This document shows positions 8,215 to 9,773 of a stretch of DNA of 9,773 nt, one piece after another; within the stretch, counting starts at the first letter, position 1; each line of letters begins with the position of its first letter. The notes under the pieces are model-generated. The model saw only the letters and a list, made by a program, of their open reading frames with translations. It ran no database searches and had not been told where the DNA came from. The stretch lies in the NCBI GenBank assembly GCA_020697025.1, contig JAJFBO010000023.1, positions 1 to 9,773 of the forward strand. The letters run 5' to 3'. The position numbers and the translations under genes are program-made. The DNA is from Burkholderiales bacterium (GTDB taxonomy: Bacteria; Pseudomonadota; Gammaproteobacteria; Burkholderiales; UBA11063).

Positions 8215-9480
8215 TTAAATAAATGTATTTATAGCAAAACTAATTACTATAAAACCAATTAACAATATAGAGCCAGAAATACCGGCACCAAGATTGTTAC
8301 CAAAATATAGAAAAAAAGACATTAATAGTGTACCTGCTACGGTAGTTAATGATTCAATTTGACCCAATGCTCCCATGAGATTACCCTGCTTATCATTAGG
8401 AACCATATCAGAAAATATTCTTTTCATATTTAGTGCTACAAAAGGATCTAACACATAAACTAATATACTTATTGCCCAAGTACAAACAACCTTCCAGCTC
8501 AAAGGTATTCTGACCTCAGTAATTAAAAACATATGCATTAAAAGAAAAAAACCCATTAAAAACATGCCTGTTTTTACTTGAAAAGTTGCGTTATATCTAG
8601 ATCTAATTCTCGGATGCACTATAAACATGCTTACAGTCGCCGAAATACCTATTATAATATAAAATACACCAATCTGTTTTGTAGTGTAATTATACATTTT
8701 CATCAAATATAATGATTGCTCTTGAATATAAACCTGTAATCCTAAGTTAAACAACATATAACCATATAGAAACCCACCAAACTTCTGTCTAAATATAAAA
8801 GTAATTGCTAATATACTTTGTTTCAGATTTGAATTTATTTGTTCAGGTTTTCTTACTATGACTTTAGAATCAGAATATAAAAATATAATTAATATAAAAT
8901 TAATAAAAGAAATAGCGCTTGCAATTATGAATGGTATTATTAATACTAAAGATGAATTATATGTGTCGGGTACAAATGATGATAAAGCTGGGCCAAGTAT
9001 AAACCCTGCCACATGAAAAAGTGTCAAATATTTTAACCATTGTATTTTTTGTAATTCATTCCCTGTATGATCCATAGCCACGGCATAGCAAACTGCATAA
9101 GTTCCACTACTAAAACCAGATATTATCCTAGCAAATAAAAATATATAAATATTATTAAAAATGAGCGCAAGAATACATATTAAATAACCAAGAATTAAAC
9201 CAAACATTCCCCATAGCAAAACTATTTTTCTACCAAATTTATCAGATAAATTACCAAATACAGGCATACCTATCATAGCTAACAAAGGAAATATAGCTAT
9301 AGTTAAACCATAAAAAAAATTGAGTGTACCTGGTGGTATAGACATGCCAAGGCCAATATTCTTTGAGAAAAATAACCTTGGCATCATTGGTAATATAAGT
9401 CCAATACCTATTGCATCAATAAAAATTAATAGACTTACTACAAATAAAATATTATATTTTTTAGACCATCGGAATAACAT
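8215..9480 (-). CDS. MFS transporter, TetA-like drug:H+ antiporter family
   Basis: A 421-residue inner-membrane protein with about 12 hydrophobic helices, the usual size and layout of DHA1-type exporters driven by the proton gradient. TM1 carries FIDAIGIGLILPMMP with acidic Asp22; motif A between TM2 and TM3 is GNLSDKFGRK (76-85); TM4 has Arg118 in ARIISG; TM5 has a short motif-C-like GPALSS (163-168). The second half contains QGNLMGALGQIESL (365-378), very like the QG-L-GA--S- stretch of TetA proteins. The basic loop 203-220 separates the two six-helix halves. The start has a good RBS and lies 10 bp after the thioesterase stop, so the two are probably translated together. Placed between NRPS genes it most likely exports the peptide product or gives self-resistance; tetracycline resistance itself is not implied. 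Confidence 0.92.
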   Translation of the reverse strand: MLFRWSKKYNILFVVSLLIFIDAIGIGLILPMMPRLFFSKNIGLGMSIPPGTLNFFYGLTIAIFPLLAMIGMPVFGNLSDKFGRKIVLLWGMFGLILGYLICILALIFNNIYIFLFARIISGFSSGTYAVCYAVAMDHTGNELQKIQWLKYLTLFHVAGFILGPALSSFVPDTYNSSLVLIIPFIIASAISFINFILIIFLYSDSKVIVRKPEQINSNLKQSILAITFIFRQKFGGFLYGYMLFNLGLQVYIQEQSLYLMKMYNYTTKQIGVFYIIIGISATVSMFIVHPRIRSRYNATFQVKTGMFLMGFFLLMHMFLITEVRIPLSWKVVCTWAISILVYVLDPFVALNMKRIFSDMVPNDKQGNLMGALGQIESLTTVAGTLLMSFFLYFGNNLGAGISGSILLIGFIVISFAINTFI

Positions 9481-9493
9481 GCTTTACTCTTTA
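9481..9493 (-). promoter_or_regulatory. Ribosome binding site of the MFS gene overlapping the upstream stop
   Basis: On the minus strand the sequence reads TAAAGAGTAAAGC and then ATG. The TAA stop of the thioesterase gene (9493-9491) runs straight into the AAAGAG Shine-Dalgarno-like motif. This arrangement favours translational coupling and supports 9480 as the transporter start. Confidence 0.6.
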
Positions 9494-9773
9494 AGAAATA
9501 CTAATTGAACGATTAATATATTTACCAATCAGTTCTACGGACATTTTATCCTCTATCCATCCAAAATGAGTAGAATTAATTGGTACTAAATTAAATTTAT
9601 TAGTAAGAACTTCATCTAAACCATTATTATTTCTACCAAAAGTATAATAATCAACAATAGCATTCAATGAATTATCTCCATCATTTATTGGTGATTTCAA
9701 CGCTTTAAATAATGTTATGCTAGTATCTTGATCTATTAATGCTTTTTCAGGACAATATTTAAGATTTAACTCT
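9491..9773 (-). CDS. C-terminal end of a thioesterase (probably of an NRPS/PKS), 5' end outside window
   Basis: The frame is open from the window edge to the TAA at 9493-9491 and gives 93 visible residues, so the gene begins upstream. Features typical of the end of a type I thioesterase are visible: a strand ITLFKA, like the (V/I)TLF(R/K)A strand of NRPS release domains; a loop with GLDEVL; then NLVPINSTHFGWIED, where the His at 9568-9566 fits the catalytic histidine of the G-x-H-F motif; and a last helix MSVELIGKYI. Such domains release the finished peptide by hydrolysis or cyclisation. A short TTG-started reading at 9700 is only an inner part of this frame. It could instead be a stand-alone type II thioesterase; the visible part cannot decide. 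The transporter gene follows at once, which suggests an operon. Confidence 0.65.
   Translation of the reverse strand, partial: ELNLKYCPEKALIDQDTSITLFKALKSPINDGDNSLNAIVDYYTFGRNNNGLDEVLTNKFNLVPINSTHFGWIEDKMSVELIGKYINRSISIS

Noticed and set aside
9320..9508. Plus-strand open frame of 62 codons
   Set aside because: Antisense to the start of the MFS transporter and without supporting features.
9491..9700. Separate 69-residue gene starting at TTG 9700
   Set aside because: The same frame stays open to the window edge and the upstream residues contain the ITLFKA strand expected in a thioesterase, so this is the end of a longer protein.

Overview
This is a strongly AT-rich bacterial window (roughly 30% GC by eye). 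All recognisable genes lie on the minus strand, so transcription runs from high to low coordinates. It looks like part of a nonribosomal peptide synthetase (NRPS) gene cluster. The signal peptide on one protein, a TetA-like 12-helix exporter and the low GC would suit a low-GC Gram-negative bacterium, perhaps a Francisella- or Legionella-like gammaproteobacterium. That placement is inference; no rRNA or other marker gene is present to prove it.

Layout in order of transcription. (1) 9773-9491: the last 93 residues of a protein that starts outside the window. Its sequence fits the C-terminal end of a type I thioesterase, the release domain of an NRPS or PKS. (2) 9480-8215: a complete major facilitator superfamily transporter of the TetA-like drug:H+ antiporter type, starting 10 bp after the thioesterase stop. 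(3) 8183-6996: a secreted alpha/beta hydrolase of the PAF-acetylhydrolase (lipoprotein-associated phospholipase A2) family with an intact Ser-Asp-His triad, 31 bp downstream. These three look like one operon. (4) 6995-6159: an 837-bp gap with no convincing gene. It holds a cluster of short repeated and inverted motifs, a candidate promoter, and Fur-box-like palindromes, one of which overlaps the -10. (5) 6158 to beyond position 1: a large NRPS read as one unbroken frame for 2052 codons, with order A-T-C-A-T-C and the last C domain cut by the window edge.

The NRPS starts directly with an adenylation domain, as initiation modules do. Its first A domain carries a glycine-like specificity code (D-I-L-Q-L-G-V-I-W-K); the second code (D-V-S-H-N-S-Y-E-V-K) matches nothing I know with confidence. 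The two modules are close copies of each other everywhere except in the substrate-selecting core of the A domains, which points to duplication followed by core exchange, or to conversion of the flanks.

A possible working model (inference): the NRPS at 6158 starts a small peptide with glycine, a thioesterase-bearing synthetase encoded upstream releases the product, the MFS protein exports it, and the secreted hydrolase acts on the product or on host or envelope lipids. The Fur-like sites raise the possibility of iron control and a metallophore product, but no diagnostic siderophore gene is visible.
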